A stretch of DNA of 64,000 bases from Trichopria drosophilae (GCA_030407085.1 CM059587.1:45978501-46042500), one strand, 5' to 3'. Shown: positions 1 through 13,146, counted from the first letter of the stretch. The notes: generated by a model from the sequence alone, not told the origin. Translations and numbers: made by a program.

Positions 1-1307
1 TCAGATGATATCTTGAAGGTGCACATCTCGTTCAAAGTTTTAGTCAATATACTCACTGGATTGCGATGAAAATTAATAATTACCTCCTACTGGCGGTCTT
101 TTAATTGAAAAAAGAAGGGCCTAGTTGTCAAAGGCCCAATTATATGAGGCGAGAAGGAAGGAAACTTTTATTTGATAAAAAATAACGTTTTTAGGTATTT
201 TTTTCCATACCTACTCAGAGAATTTTTATATAAAATATTATAAAATTGTTTATCAAAAATTGTAAAAGTTTTTAAAATTTTTGGTATAATCGAATTACTG
301 TTGTAATAATTCTAAAAATTATATTAAATTTTCATATAGTAGTATATGAAAATCTAGGTGCCGCAAAGGCGATGGTTTATGCTTCGCATATTTAAATCAT
401 ATACATATACATACATGTACTAGAAAGCTACAACAAAACTTCGCAAATTATATAATAAAAATACCAGGCCAAACAAAAATTACGTTTATATTTTTATATA
501 CCGATTGATAAGCATTAAAAAAACGCGGTGTCAGCTACATATTATCAAGTATTAATGTGAAATTCTATATGAGTAATTCTACAGAACCTTTAACTTTTAT
601 AGTAGATACGCGACGATATATCTTGCAAACAAATGAATATCAAACTAAACGATCAAGATTCTTTTTCTACGGTATATTAAAATGTTAGCCCTTATATTTT
701 TTATTAATATAGTAAACCACTGGAAAGAAGAAAAACGAACGTTAAGTACAATTTTTACTGCATTTCACAACGTACAATCAAACACTTTCATTTTGATATC
801 ACTAAAAAAAAGTAACTCTTAACCAATCACTCTGAAAATTTCAGAGAATCTTCGTACAATCTTGGAATTTCAATAAACAACATGCCAAGAGTGTGCTTAG
901 GTATCTTCTAAAAAATTGTGCAGCTTAAAATGTAAGCGTCCGCCGATTATTTCAAATTCGGGAATTTATTACGGTTTTCAATATATGGAGAAAATAACTT
1001 TTCATTTCTTGTATTCTTAGTTTCATAGAATAATTCTACACTAAAATCTTCAAAAAATAAGTTGCACGGCATACGTGTGCCTCATAAACTAACTTTGTAG
1101 GAGGTCTCTAAAAATTATCAAATCAGTGCATAACTCATTCGGATACACAACATTTTCGAGTGGCACACTTAAAGGGCGCTTACGCACGCTTAAAACTACG
1201 TTGTAATTTGTTCTTTAAAGTACTTATAAATCCCATATCATGTGTTTAACTTGCCATTGGTTATCCTACACCGTGAAATTTTGACTTTATTCAACTTAAT
1301 TAAAAAA
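1..1307. other. AT-rich non-coding stretch
   Basis: No open frame of useful length, recognisable protein motif, RNA gene or clear inverted repeat is visible here. The composition is strongly A+T rich. It is probably intergenic or deep intronic DNA. Confidence 0.5.
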
Positions 1308-1541
1308 TTACGCCAACTGCTTGTTACTCTTGAAGTGCTGTAAAAATAAAAAAAAAATATGTCCCATTAGCATTTCTTTAACAGTTGGGAGCTTTTCGAA
1401 ATATTTAAGCCCTTTCCAGTCACGAAGAGTAACTTGATCTAATTTACAAACAATTATATAAATAATGAGCACATCCCAGGAATCAACAGATAGTCCAATC
1501 GCTTTCAACGAACGCAAATGCTTCTCAAGTGCTTCAACATT
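1308..1541 (-). pseudogene. BEL/Pao-type gag fragment (DUF1759-like)
   Basis: The minus-strand frame reads a short protein segment with the pattern of BEL/Pao gag helices: a leucine-rich block ending HLRSLKAIG, then SVDSWDVLIIYII, KLDQVTLRDW, and LPTVKEML. In this family the segment is part of the DUF1759 capsid-like region of LTR retrotransposons. Only about 75 residues survive. No nucleocapsid, protease, polymerase or LTR is visible nearby. The upstream 60 bases of the same open frame are not gag; they match the dispersed 'AAATGGCGGA' repeat found elsewhere in the window. The assignment rests on remembered family pattern, not on an alignment. Confidence 0.55.
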
Positions 1542-1789
1542 TCGTCCGTCGTACTGAATCCGCCATTTTAAATTTCGAAAAATGTACATCAAATTCGGAT
1601 TCAACTACTCCGAAAACATAAGTAAAAATAATTAAAACTAAATGTTTACTGCCGAATTTCAACGGAATTGAATTAATCATATAAAAAGTGACAATTTTAA
1701 TCTTAAATTTGTTTATAACAAGAACAAAAAAGACAAAATAAGGAAATTCACTAACTATCACAATATTAGTTAATAAAAACAAAGCCATT

Positions 1790-2674
1790 CTTCGTGATTA
1801 CAAAGCTAAGACAGAGGAGAACACAAGGAGAACATCAAGATTTTCATAGTAATAACGTAGGCAAGTCTTTCAGCTATTCAGGTCAATCATACAATGAAAA
1901 TCTACAATCTCACAAGACTTTACACTTTATTACACGTATTACTTCTCCCGTTTAGAGAACATAATCGCAAAAATCCTCAACGACATAGCCTCGAATTAAT
2001 ATAGTAATATTTGCCATAACAATGTGTAAACAAACACACGTTCTGCACTAAACTATAACAACTATTTACTTGGAAATTGCATGACTCTGATGACGATATA
2101 GATGTTGGTTCGAATCATTCAATGTCATGTACGGCTTTTATAAAGATCACAAACCGAACTTTATTTCTCAATATGATTTTTCACCGATTTAGTTCGCTTT
2201 TTTACCTATTCTGCAAAACAAACACTTTATTATTAGGCGGTTCAGTATTATGTTATTAATTTTAAAGACCTTGTTTTTGTTACCCAAACTACTAAAGCTG
2301 GACAAAATAAAATAAAAATTGTTACTTTATGTAAATTTTATAAAACATTTTTTTCTTGGGGGGGTTTTCGCGAATAAATATATTTGCTGTCCCAACTCAT
2401 CTGCTAACGTTTGTGAATCATTTTTAACATTTACCGATACATTTTCTTCGATTACGTCGCAATCCACATTCATTTGTGTAATATCCAAGAGATTTGCAAT
2501 TTTATGTTTTGTCCGGTAGAAAGTCTCTTGACTTTCAAGTCTTTCCAAACATAATGAGGATGTCTTGTCTGTAACAATATTGTTTTCCACAGTCCTTTAT
2601 TTGAGGAATTATTTTATTTCAAATATTCTTTCCAAACAAAGCACTTTATGCACATATCAGTGACGGCTGTTGTA
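1790..2674. other. AT-rich stretch with no recognisable gene
   Basis: Short open frames occur at 2077-2259 and on both strands of 2320-2590. Their composition is low-complexity, they overlap each other, and they show no family motif. I see nothing else. Confidence 0.4.
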
Positions 2675-2850
2675 TTAGTCTGGATACCCTGCTTCGTTAA
2701 CGATACTCAGATGCCTATTCTCTTCTTCCAGCGCATAGTCTGTCATAGCTCCGAGCCACAGGGCCTCCCTTGTTTCTACTTGTTCTAGTTGAACGGGTGG
2801 AAATCCCAATAGCACTTCAAGAGCAACCCTGAGGCAGGACCTTACTCATT
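2675..2850 (-). pseudogene. LINE ORF2 fragment (C-terminal region after RT)
   Basis: Read on the minus strand, about 50 residues form a block of the type ALEVLLGFPPVQLEQVETRE followed by a W/Y-containing helix. This resembles the segment between reverse transcriptase and the C-terminus of R1/Jockey-like LINEs, which typically read AL..L.G.PPL.LE...R. The frame closes at a TAA at 2675-2677. Sequence further upstream (2850-2930) may include a degenerate ADD-containing RT piece, but the frames are broken. It is a short relic of uncertain clade. Confidence 0.4.
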
Positions 2851-2879
2851 CTCACGAGACAGACTCATCTTATATCTAT

Positions 2880-5800
2880 GACAAGGTCATCGGCATAGTG
2901 TCCTGTTCATTTTAATTTGTGCAGATCATCAAATGACTATTCTTCAAAATAAAGATGATGCAGGACTCGAGCGCTTAAATTTTTATTTCTGATTCTGAAC
3001 AATTCAGATGAATGATTCTGCTTTCGAACATATTATGGCTCTCTGTTATGTCTTCCATGAAATGCTTTGGTTTTAGAGCTTTTACGATGAATAGTTGCCT
3101 AACGTGTTACCTTGTGCAAAGAGAAGCAGCTAGTGCGTAATACCTTTAATCTCTCTTGTGATGGTATGAGCTTCTCTAAACTCAGCATTACCTGTAGGGC
3201 CACGTATGGTGTATTGGGCCTCAGGAAAAATAGGTCGAGGCCACGACCACCACACCACTGTCACTAAATCTCTAAAAATAAATTCTTGGATAGGTAAAAT
3301 GTTTAACCGTGAGCGGTATGTGATAATACTAATGGAGTTAACTCACCTTCGCAGTAGATGGCTTTTTTTTCTTTTTCTAAAAGGCCAGCGAACTCCTGAC
3401 CCTGATGGCTGATTCATCCCTGTAGAGGTACAAATTAAACGCTCCATTGGCGCGAAAGTATGGCAATTGTAAGTAATAGTTATCGGTGTGTTGTACCGCA
3501 GATAGGGGAAGTGGGGAAACCAGTAACAAGCCCATGAAAGAATATAGAGAATATATAACTCTATACTTGTAAGAATCATGTGTTTAATCTACACCTGTAT
3601 AAAGTAAATAAGTGAATCTTTTGGTAGAGCGACAAATATCTTTCAAATACTTTCCCACGTACGCCGAAAATAATCCAGAAAATATTATAGAATTTATTCG
3701 ATTGTTGAAAATTTGAAAAAAAATCGACGAAATTCTGCCAAACTATAAGCCTTTAGAATAAAGAAATAAAACGGTTAAAATATGTTTCTTTAATTCTAAA
3801 TATGTTTGAAAAAGTGATGGAACTGGGTCAAAAATTATTTGTGATGAAATCCTATAATATCTGTCAAACTATTTCTCATATCCTGAATAACGTAAGTGAA
3901 TTCGTAAATATTCCGACACAATTATTTTACGTGTATTTCAAATTTCGTCGAAGTCATTATATCTAAGTAAAGTAGAAAAAAATGGGCTTGTTCTGAATAT
4001 TGCCAAAGAAGCATTTTAAAACGGAATTTCACAATCGAAAAAGACATTCTAACAAGTATATTATTTGTTATTACATTCGCTTATACAAGTATGGCTGGGT
4101 CTACAATTTTTGTAAAGTGTAGAAATTTCCATTGAAACTGAATTAATGTGTGACATTTACAAAAAGTACACCAGTACATTAAATTCCTGTATTACAAAAT
4201 TTCGGTACATGTCTCAATTAGTGCAAATGTGCACATTATTGAAATGTATCGCACTGGACCTTCGACTAAAACTCAATTTTATAAGTTTTCCGCAGTTTTC
4301 TACTATGGCTTTCTCCTACAAATTCTTGTATCAATACGATGTAATTCAAAATTTTTTTAAATGTAACGAAAAGCATGTTTTTTTTAATTAAACAATCTAA
4401 ATGTGCGCGCATTGTATTTTTTAGAATAGGATACAATTCCAGCACCATTTATTTCTTTATTCGCATGCTAAAATGAGTTTACAAAATGGCAGGAAGAGAA
4501 GGAGCTATCTATAAGATATATATGTTGCTGTGAGTGTATCCGAATTTTGTCATTTCCTCCGCGACAATCGAAGAGATAATTTTCAGATTCATGATTATTA
4601 ATGTGCAAATATAAAGGGACTGCATTTATGTTTAAGAAGGCAAAATTATTATGGCAAATGCTATTTTTTTATTAACACATTTTGTTTCTAAATTGTTCTA
4701 ATTTATATACCAAATATGAATCGATTTATATAAATCCATTTAATGCAAGTTCTTCAAAATCTTAAAACTTATGCACGCCATTCGCAGGTATTTTTTTGTT
4801 TTGATCAATTCTGTCCACAACAATGTATACTCTATACTTATTATTATTATTAATAATTATATTATTAATAATAATTGCAGGAACGTTTTGATGTAGACTA
4901 TTAATAAATAGCAGTAAGGGATATTAGAGTATACAAGTTACAAAAAACAATCCCAATTTTTTGTTGTTTGAAATATTTATAAGATTGATGTATCAACAAT
5001 ATTTCTGCATAACAGTATATTTTGTATAAATTATGCGTACAGGATATTTGTAAACACAGATTCATCGATTGCTCGAGAATACTTGTTATTCTTGTCTTAT
5101 TAATTTAAATGTCATCCAATCTGACAAAAATTTAGGTTAATCAGAAAAAATAGATAATATTAGCTCATAATTAATAGTATATTATGAAACTCGGGTCGTA
5201 ATCACATTCGCAGAATAAACATTTAAGCACATGTTTTATACGATATTTTATGTCACTTGAGTATGCAACCGAAAAATTTCCAAAGTGTGTAAAATAGCAT
5301 TTTACGCATCGAATGGCATAAAGTATTTTATAAGTATTAGGTAATATTGGTTCATTTCAAGTTTATATATGAATAAAGTAACTGTTTATTTCCTTTTGCA
5401 GTTAAATGATTCAAAAATTTACTGTTATTTTTAAATCTTATTTGAATTTATTATGTGAATTATTTATATATATAGGCGTGCTTTATTTTTTTATCGTTTC
5501 TGTAAGTACATGTTGCATGATAAGATGAATATTGTCATTTAATTAAGGATTTAATTTGAAAAAATTAATCACAGAATCAATTGGCATCCGAAAACATTTC
5601 CAAAAGAAAAACTTTGAATAAAAGTAGGGCACGTTCAAAAGTTCAGGAACACAGAAACGCTGAGAAAATTGTTGAAATATCAGTTCAAGAGAGTCGATTC
5701 TGCACCAGGTTCACCATACGATACAAAATTATGTGTATGGGTATACATTTATTTACATATTTGCAGGATAACTTACAATCATTATTCTTACAATTATTCT

Positions 5801-5940
5801 TTAATTTTACTATAAGCACATTATCTGGTATTACCTCGCCAATGACTTGAGCAAATAAAACATTACATTTAACCTTTTTTTTAAATTGTCACGGAGGATC
5901 CTAGTCTTTTTCGTGAGAGAATTAGACTCCTCAACGCCAG
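2880..5940. other. AT-rich stretch with no recognisable gene
   Basis: Only short overlapping open frames are present (for example around 3206-3580, 4146-4448 and 5581-5850). None shows a domain motif. A palindromic ATT/AAT run lies near 4838-4880. Confidence 0.4.
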
Positions 5941-5945
5941 TTCAT

Positions 5946-6091
5946 TCCCTACTAAAAAATTCAGGTGAATTTTTCAACGTGGTCTCGACTTGGTAGTTTT
6001 GGCCCATTTGACCAGGCCGAGAAGCTGTCTGATTTTGCCACCAGGTCATGACCACCTGGTCAAAACGGTGTACCCTACTGAAAATTGTCAC
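5946..6091. repeat. Small MITE-like repeat, copy 1
   Basis: The segment begins CCCTACTAAAAAATTCAGG and ends TACCCTACTGAAAA. It carries an internal hairpin made of ACCAGGTCATGACCACCTGGT. A related copy lies at 6523-6602, with the shared order TCAGTAGGGTA, GACCACGTGG, CACCTGGATTTTTTCA and TTAGGGT. It looks like a short non-autonomous hairpin repeat. I could not identify target-site duplications. Confidence 0.35.
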
Positions 6092-6522
6092 ATGACATAT
6101 CATGTGATATGTAATATGAGAATTTGTGAATTGATATATCATGTGATTTATCATGTGATAAATGTAAACAAACACAACAAACTAAAATAACAGGACAAAT
6201 TATTATAGATATTTAATTTGCTTTTTATTAATATTTATGCGAATATTAGATATGTTATTTCGGAATATAGTTTTACAATTTCTCTCGTAAATAAATATAT
6301 GAACTTGAAACTAATTTACCCATATAGGTTACCACTAGGCTACGCTCGCATATATGTTACTACGTGAATAAGAAAAACGTATACTCTAGTGCAGAAGGAA
6401 TATTGATAAATGCGGATTTAATTAAAAAACAAATACTAACACAATTCTTTGGAGAATTTAATAGTTATTAACAAAATAGTAAATGCAAACAGTTTATGCA
6501 GTTATTTTTTTTTTAAATATTT

Positions 6523-6602
6523 CAGTAGGGTAGAAACGCCAGGTCGAGACCACGTGGTCCGACCACGTGGAAAAACCCACCTGGATTTTTTCATTAGGGT
6601 TA
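6523..6602. repeat. Small MITE-like repeat, copy 2
   Basis: An 80-base hairpin repeat related to the copy at 5946-6091. It contains the palindrome CCACGTGGTCCGACCACGTGG and ends ATTTTTTCATTAGGGT. Confidence 0.35.
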
Positions 6603-6609
6603 TTAATTT

Positions 6610-9246
6610 CCGGCATCAACAGTGGCACCTCTTTGGTATATCTACAGCTTGAGAAACAAACGGAAAGTAATGGAAATAGGCATTTTTTACTCGAATATAC
6701 AAATGCTTTCAACATTGCGAGGTGTAGTGTTCGTTGTTTGTCCACAGTTCTCTTTGCCAGCGACATTTTTTGGTTTTCGTTGATTTTTTGAAATCGTGTT
6801 TAATTTCGGGTTCATTGGACGATGCAAGGCTTCGCGCCGACCTTCGACATGGCCCACTTATGAACCAAAAGTAGGGGTTGAATTAAAAAAAAATAAAAAA
6901 ACTACACATTTTGTATATAATATTATTTAAGAAATCCATCCCTACAAAAATTTACTAATCAGACGTCCAAACTCAAGGGTACCTAGAAAGCTCTTTCCTA
7001 ATCATTCAAAGTTTTCTGTGACATTAAGCCTAATAAAGATACTTTTATATAATTGTTGTATACTTACAATTAGTTAATAAAATACAAAAATGTACGTGTG
7101 AAACTTTCTTAGTACTGAAAATTCCTACACGAACGTTTTCTCACAGGAAACGAAGATTTAAATTTATCCCGTGGAGAAAAAGGTTAGTTCCTGTAGTGAT
7201 AGCCAGTAATCTCTTAATTTATTTTTTATTTCGAATGTTATTATTATCTTTAAATCCTATAGTATTACGCATGTATTGTTCATTACACTTACCATCCCGT
7301 TCTCGTGATTACTGTTGTAGTATCGTTACTTTACCGCTGATAAAGTATAACTTCATTAATTTCTTAATGTTAAAAGCTATGCCATCAGAGTTTACGCAGT
7401 ATAAACTGTATTTTAATCGTCAACGTTAGACATCACAGCAAACAATGATCTTGCAATGAGTGTAACATTTATGATTTGAATCACAAAGTTAATATATTAA
7501 AAAAGGATATAAAAAAAATAAAATGTAAACTTGCCGATTTCGACAATGATTCAATTCATTATCTCTGTCGTATTCCTATGTCAACGTAATTTCCTTTAAT
7601 TTATTATCTCCATCGTATGAGAAGCATGCGCGTGAGAATGTGTCACGTAGCTCCAATTCTCAATCTTGAAATAATAATTCACCAGAACATTTGAAATCCG
7701 CATTGGTTATAGAGAGTGGGTTGATTCAGATGAGATGTTGATCGATCGTATTACTAGATAGAGCCTGTGTATATGTAGAGGACTTATCTAACATTTTCGA
7801 AAGCCCCCCGATATCACATAGTATATACTCGTATACAAAAAAGTAAATAATGTAATACCCCCTACATTTAAATGAATATTATATTCTATTATAACTTAAC
7901 AATTTAATATATTATTACATTTTTTAAATTATTCTGGAATTATGAAATACTAGAGAAATCGCCATCCATCCCCTCCTTTACTTAAAAAGAGTCCACATGA
8001 AATATCTTATTAATAAATTTTTATTTTTATTGAATATAAATGATACATCGTATTATCATAATAACTAATGTAAGTTATTGTTTCTAAAAATTATAATAAT
8101 ATACAGTTTAAATATTGCAATTTTTTAATAAATCGAGTTTTTTATTATATATACTAGATGATTATTAATGTTAGACAATTTATACTGAATATACTACATA
8201 CCGCGTCATTGAACATTTTCAAATCGAATGACAAGTTTATCAATTATTTTACTGATTAATTAGTACACATATTAAATGTAATTTGGTAATTACTCAAATT
8301 TAATCGAATCATTTTTATTTCGACCTTATAATTCGGCACTAATGCGGGAAAGTACTATTTTCACTATTAATGCTATAAAAAGATATCTCAACGGTTTTTT
8401 TATATTTACAAAATTAGCTTAGTAATGTTTACATTAAATTTTTACTTAATTTTTGTTATTTACTTCGTAATTCGGACGCGTATGATTATAGATCAACTCC
8501 TTATGGTATCATTAATAATTGGTAACAAATATCATTATGAGACATGCTAGACTTTTCAACAAAAAAAATAAAATGTTGTACAGCGTTTAACATCGCCCTT
8601 TAAATAATTAATGAAACTGAACTGTTAGGTAAAGCTGGGATACTCCGTCGATTTAAAGAATTTTCATCGAAAGTTGAATAATATTTAATGTATTATAACT
8701 TAAATGCTACAAAGTAGTTCAGTACATTTCGGATGCACGGAAAGACTTCTGGTTGTAATTTTACGATAAATGACATTATATGTTATTATTTTATAGTTGG
8801 AAAGAAGGGATATAAGGAAACTTGTGTAATGTTCACGATATCATGTAGTGATATGAATAATAACTAAATTTATTGAAATAAAAACTAAGTATTTTGTACT
8901 TATTGAATAAAGAGTTATATTATCTGCATACTTTTATTGTAAATGCTAGTCTCCTCATGGATCAGTTCCAATAGAAAGTAGTATTACATGTTGTAAAAAT
9001 TACTTCTTGTGGTAAAAAATATCACTACATATTTTGTAATTATTAGTCGAATCAATAGGAATATTTAGAAAAAATGTAATATAAGTTGTAATGTTCTGAA
9101 AGTCACAAGACATGGGTACTTAAATATTGTACTAGATAGGGCAGGTTAGTTCCGATCCGACCACCGTTGCGCGTAGTGTGTAGCCAACCTTCCGCCGAGT
9201 AACACTGCATTCCGAGCGGGTTTTTTTACTTTGTATCAGCAAGATA
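6610..9246. other. AT-rich stretch with no recognisable gene
   Basis: No coding, RNA or element structure could be supported. Open frames are short and low-complexity (for example 7196-7429). Confidence 0.45.
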
Positions 9247-11420
9247 TGTTTATTCATTTATTTATTATTTATTAAAGGACTGTAAGTTCTTGAATAAAAT
9301 GTTACAATACATAAATACGCAAAATATTACATAAAAATAATGTAATAATTAGACGCTGACAATTACATGGGTAATAATATAAAAATGAATAAAAATTCAA
9401 GATAAAAAGAAGTACATAAAATAATGCCAGCATTAACGTAACTCATACAAGTATAAAAAATAAAATAAAATATAAACAGACATAAATGAAAATAAGACGC
9501 CATACAATGAATATAAAATAATATAAAACGCACCGAGTAAACAAAAGATTTAGTCATAATATTGGTACACGATACGCACATTACGTTTAAAAGTAGCGCA
9601 AGAATTTATCGCACGGGTATTAACATCAAGACTATTCCAAACGCGTTCAAGACGAGCGACAGGATAATTAGATGTATAATTCGATCTCCATAAAGATTCC
9701 TGACGTGTTCTGTGATTACGGAAAGAATAAGGGAGGACACGAGAAGGGAATAATGACGGTAAATTAAAAAGTTCTGGTAAGTGTAGATTTCGGAAAACAG
9801 TCGATGCATCGTGATATCGGTGAATTGAGCTGAAAGTAGGGAAATTAAAATTGAAAGCTATGTCGTGATAACTGTGATTGAAACGGGACATAGGGTTCCC
9901 TGATTTAAATGACAGATAACGAAGTGCCCACCTTTGCCATTGCACTCCCTCTAAAAGATCAATATCCGAAAGCGTGTATGGTGATCAAATCGGAGCTGCA
10001 TAGACAAAATGTGGCAAAACAAGAGTTCGTATCAGGTGTGAAATCATTAAAGGATTTTTAGTCTTTAGTAGATATTCGAATAAAGCCCAGCATCTTTGAT
10101 GCTGCACTGAGAGAAGACCGGTTGTGCACATGTACGGTCTATCGCGCAACAGCAGTCCTATAGTTTACGACGTATGCTGCGCCAAATTTAGGGCAACTGC
10201 TACCCTAAGAGATTTGACATCTGCTGCCCTATAAATGCCGCATCGAGAACTCGTTGTTTATTTACATTATTTGTTTATAATTATACATTTCCTGTACAGA
10301 ATATAGGTAAATAAAGAACGCAGAGTAGACAAGAATGTAAATACATGTTGTTTTTATATTATTTTTATGTATCAAAACCGGTAATGAAATTAAGGGATTC
10401 TCGCGCACCTTACCGTTCGGACACGGGTTACACTAAGCTTAGGGCAACTGTTGCACTAAATTCGGAAAGCGTCTGCCCGAAGGCTACGGGCGACACGATT
10501 CCCTTGGTTAGTGCAGCTGATGTTCCCGATAGTGTAGCTGCTACACCAAAGTTCTCTCAGTGTGTGGATCATACGTTTAATAAATGGCCCTGAAACGTGA
10601 ATTTATCGGACATAGTAACACCAAGATCAGTGATGTGATAGTAAAGTAAAGGCACATTAAGTAAGTAATAATTATATAAAAATTTGTCAGAACTTCGCGA
10701 AAAAGATATAATATTGTACTTAAAAATATTTACGTTCAAACCGTTCCTCTTAGACCACGCCTCAACTGAATTTAGATCCTGCTGAAAATTTGATGCATTC
10801 AAAGGTGATCGGATTAAATTAAAAATTTTGATGTCATCAGCATAAATCAGAAATTTTGAAAACCTTGTAACTTGACCAATGTCATTAATAAAGAGGTTGA
10901 AGGAAATTGGTCCCAGATGGGATCCCTGTGGTACACCCGAAGGAACAATACAAGGATCCGATCTGATGTTTTTTATTCTTACCCTTTGGATTCTACCAGA
11001 CAAATAGGATTCGATCCATCTCAGAAATGAGCCGGAAAAGCCAAGGTCATTTAATTTGCATAAAAGCAAGGAATGGTTGACAATATCAAAAGCTTTCGAG
11101 AAATCTAAGTAGATCGAATCCACCTGACTATAAGATTTGATTGCTCCAGATACAAAATCGGCAAATAATAACAAATTAGTTATTGTCGATTTGCTTTTAG
11201 AAAAGTCATGTTGGTTCTCTATAACAATATCCCGTAACGAAATCGATAGCTCAGTTATAATGGCATCAAAAAGTTTCGGAATGCAATTGATAATTAAGAT
11301 GGGACGATAATTGCTTACGTCTAGCCTTTTTTCCATGTCGGAGTAATAAACGTTTTTTTTTCATTTTATAGGGAAAATGCCACGATCCACAGATTCTTTA
11401 AATAGGTAACTAACAAGACG
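9247..11420 (-). pseudogene. Jockey/CR1-group LINE relic (reverse transcriptase)
   Basis: Minus-strand frames at 11336-10569 and 9945-9550 are two parts of one LINE ORF2. The first contains the RT landmarks: DVSNYRPI, a palm motif with LDFSKAFDIVNH, SGVPQGS followed by LGPI..NLFINDI, and the catalytic YADD. The second is the typical LINE C-terminus, with LFNLPSL, RTRQESL and LERVWNSL. The bridge near 10010-10100 reads MLGFIRIS and VLPHFVYAAPI. The 3' end of the element is the TTTA-rich run near 9250-9280. The element is 5' truncated near 11420, has in-frame stops, and is split by a 458-bp insertion at 10105-10562. It is a dead copy. Confidence 0.8.
10105..10562. mobile_element. Small inverted-repeat element inserted in a LINE
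   Basis: The insertion begins CACTGAGAGAA and ends with the exact reverse complement TTCTCTCAGTG. It interrupts the LINE ORF between the RT palm/thumb and the C-terminal part. Internally, GGGCAACTG-type blocks occur near 10190 and 10441. There is no coding capacity. A target-site duplication was not clear by eye, so the superfamily is not assigned. Confidence 0.5.
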
Positions 11421-11714
11421 GTGTCACGAGTATCATCATAAATGGCTCAGAAACCTACCTGCACTATTACGGCACTTCGTACCTGGTGAAACGACGACCT
11501 AATGATGGAAATGCTCGATGTGCAGTTCCAGGTGTCTACGATGATGCTTCCCCACACAGCCATATCAGCAGGTTAATTGCTCTCTCTAGTAAAACGAAGT
11601 GCAGCAACCGAATTAGTGCCGATGCCTTCGACGAAGGGGTACGATGGTGCCATACGTCCACGTCGGTGCCACCAATGCCTGTGACCTGCACGTGCAGGGG
11701 CGGCCAAACCTGTA

Positions 11715-11775
11715 TGGAGTGTATGGAGCATTCCATACCCCGGATTGAGTGGGGTATGGAATTCCATACCCGAGC
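11715..11775. repeat. Short hairpin
   Basis: CCATACCCC and GGGGTATGG flank a short GC-rich loop at about 11736-11760, with further CATTCCATACC/GGTATGGAATTCC symmetry. The open frames on both strands between 11486 and 11955 are by-products of this GC-rich palindromic DNA. Confidence 0.4.
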
Positions 11776-11888
11776 TCAAGCACATCGTTAGTGGTAATTG
11801 GATCATGTGAATGTGTCAAATTCCAAATGTATTCGTTACACCAAACGCGTCGCAGATTTCGGTACAGCGATGCAGCCGCCAAACACAT

Positions 11889-12016
11889 ACACCCAACGAA
11901 TTTAATTCGCACGGGGAAACCCGCAGTCGTCCTTGTTTTTACCTATATATCTTAATGTGAGAATCACAGAAATCCGAGGTAATTCCCCGTGCGAATTAAA
12001 TTCGCTGGGTGTACAC
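11889..12016. repeat. Inverted repeat (hairpin element)
   Basis: TACACCCAACGAATTTAATT plus CGCACGGGGAA at 11889-11918 is mirrored by TTCCCCGTGCG plus AATTAAATTCGCTGGGTGTA at 11983-12015. This makes a stem of about 32 bases around a 65-base loop. It probably belongs to a MITE. Confidence 0.6.
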
Positions 12017-12106
12017 CGTTACTGCACCATTTCGTCCGAACACGTGCATTCGGGCAGTGGATCCACGGTGCAGCTGCGCGAATAGTACGCGATGCATTGG
12101 GGCACT

Positions 12107-12332
12107 GTATGTACACCCAGTTGCATTTATTCGTGTTGATACTAGGACTGCCAAAACTTTCGAGTTCACAGAAATCTAGGTAAATTTGTATGGTTCATGA
12201 TTGAATCAAAACAGTCATCGCATCAAAACTTTCATTCGCTCATGAAACATACAAATTTTGTGAGATTTCTGTGCACTTCAAAGTTTTGGCCGTTCTAGTA
12301 ACAACGCGAATGAATGCAACTAGGTGTACATA
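12107..12332. repeat. Foldback/MITE with ~70-bp arms
   Basis: The left arm starts TGTACACCCAGTTGCAT and includes ACTAGGACTGCCAAAACTTT. The right arm mirrors it, with AAAGTTTTGGCCGTTCTAGT and ending ATGCAACTAGGTGTACA. Arm ends share TGTACACC with the neighbouring hairpin at 11889-12016, so the two may be related families. Confidence 0.6.
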
Positions 12333-12516
12333 AGATTGATGAAATGCGATTTGCGATCACTAGCATGGTGTGCACCCGGTGCAGAGAAGTGCGGTTTTTG
12401 TAAAGAGCCTGTGTATTCAGTGCGTATGATCATTGCATTCTTTACACCACGATAAAGACCATAACCTAACATAACCTCATTGCTTTAGTGCGAAATATTG
12501 AATACTGAAAACTGAA

Positions 12517-12621
12517 ATGGACAAATTTATCATAAGGAAAAATGTATTGAAGGAAAGTGAAGGGCAGGTAGTGCATAAATCTTCAGGAAAGTTATTTTCT
12601 AGTCCCCTGATAACAAATTAA
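12517..12621 (+). pseudogene. Possible N-terminus of a transposase-like ORF
   Basis: An ATG in an otherwise unremarkable stretch opens a 34-codon frame beginning MDKFIIRK. Several hAT-like and zinc-finger transposases start in this way. After a TAA the same frame continues with acidic residues to a GTAAGT at 12699-12704. It may be a broken first exon. No catalytic domain is visible and the call is weak. Confidence 0.2.
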
Positions 12622-12710
12622 AAAGAATTATCTATAAACAATGATGAAAGTGAAGAAAATAATTGTAGGCAACAGCAAGATGCAAATACAAACAAATGTA
12701 AGTAAATGCG

Positions 12711-12812
12711 AGGTGCGTGTGCGCGTGTGTGTGTGTGAGCGTGTGTGTGCGTGTGCGTGTGCGAGCGTGCGTGCGTGCGTGCGTGCGTGTGTGTGTGGGG
12801 GGGGGGTGTATA
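12711..12812. repeat. GT/GC microsatellite
   Basis: An alternating purine-pyrimidine run of GTGTGC, GTGCGT and GTGTGT followed by a G9 tract. Open frames over it are artefacts of the repeat. Confidence 0.95.
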
Positions 12813-12875
12813 TATAATATGATATTTTAAAGTTCATCGCCTCACCGCTAGTTTTACTCCAGATGAAATATGTAT

Positions 12876-12902
12876 AGGTTAGGTTAGGTTAGGTTAGGTT
12901 AG
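12876..12902 (+). repeat. Interstitial (TTAGG)n telomere-type repeat
   Basis: Five perfect AGGTT units, i.e. the insect telomeric pentamer TTAGG in register, lie at 12876-12900 with a partial sixth. A related TAACCTAACATAACC lies at 12461-12475. The array is too short to be a chromosome end and is an interstitial site. Confidence 0.85.
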
Positions 12903-13031
12903 ATTCGTCTGGACAGAGATTTATTCCATAGGCCGCATACTTACGTTTGGCTGCCCCTGTGCACGTGGGATCCGGGGTGGACGATTCTGTCAATTAAACT
13001 CGGAGTAAACCCAGATTTGAAAAACAGCAGT

Positions 13032-13146
13032 TGTGGTAGTTGTAGTAGTTTTGGTAGATTTGGTGGTTGTGGTGGTTTTAGTGGTTTTGGTGGTTTTGGT
13101 GGTTTTGGTGGTTTTGGTGGTTTTGGTGGTTTTGGTGGTTTTGGTG
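13032..13146 (+). repeat. 9-bp minisatellite (GGTGGTTTT)n
   Basis: About eight near-perfect units of GGTGGTTTT run at 13072-13146, preceded by degenerate versions (TGTGGTAGT and similar) from 13032. There is no coding signal. Confidence 0.9.

Noticed and set aside
11486..11955. Several overlapping open frames on both strands
   Set aside because: Mutually overlapping, no motif, and lying in GC-rich hairpin DNA.
12628..12837. His/Thr-rich open frame
   Set aside because: Artefact of the GT microsatellite and G-run.
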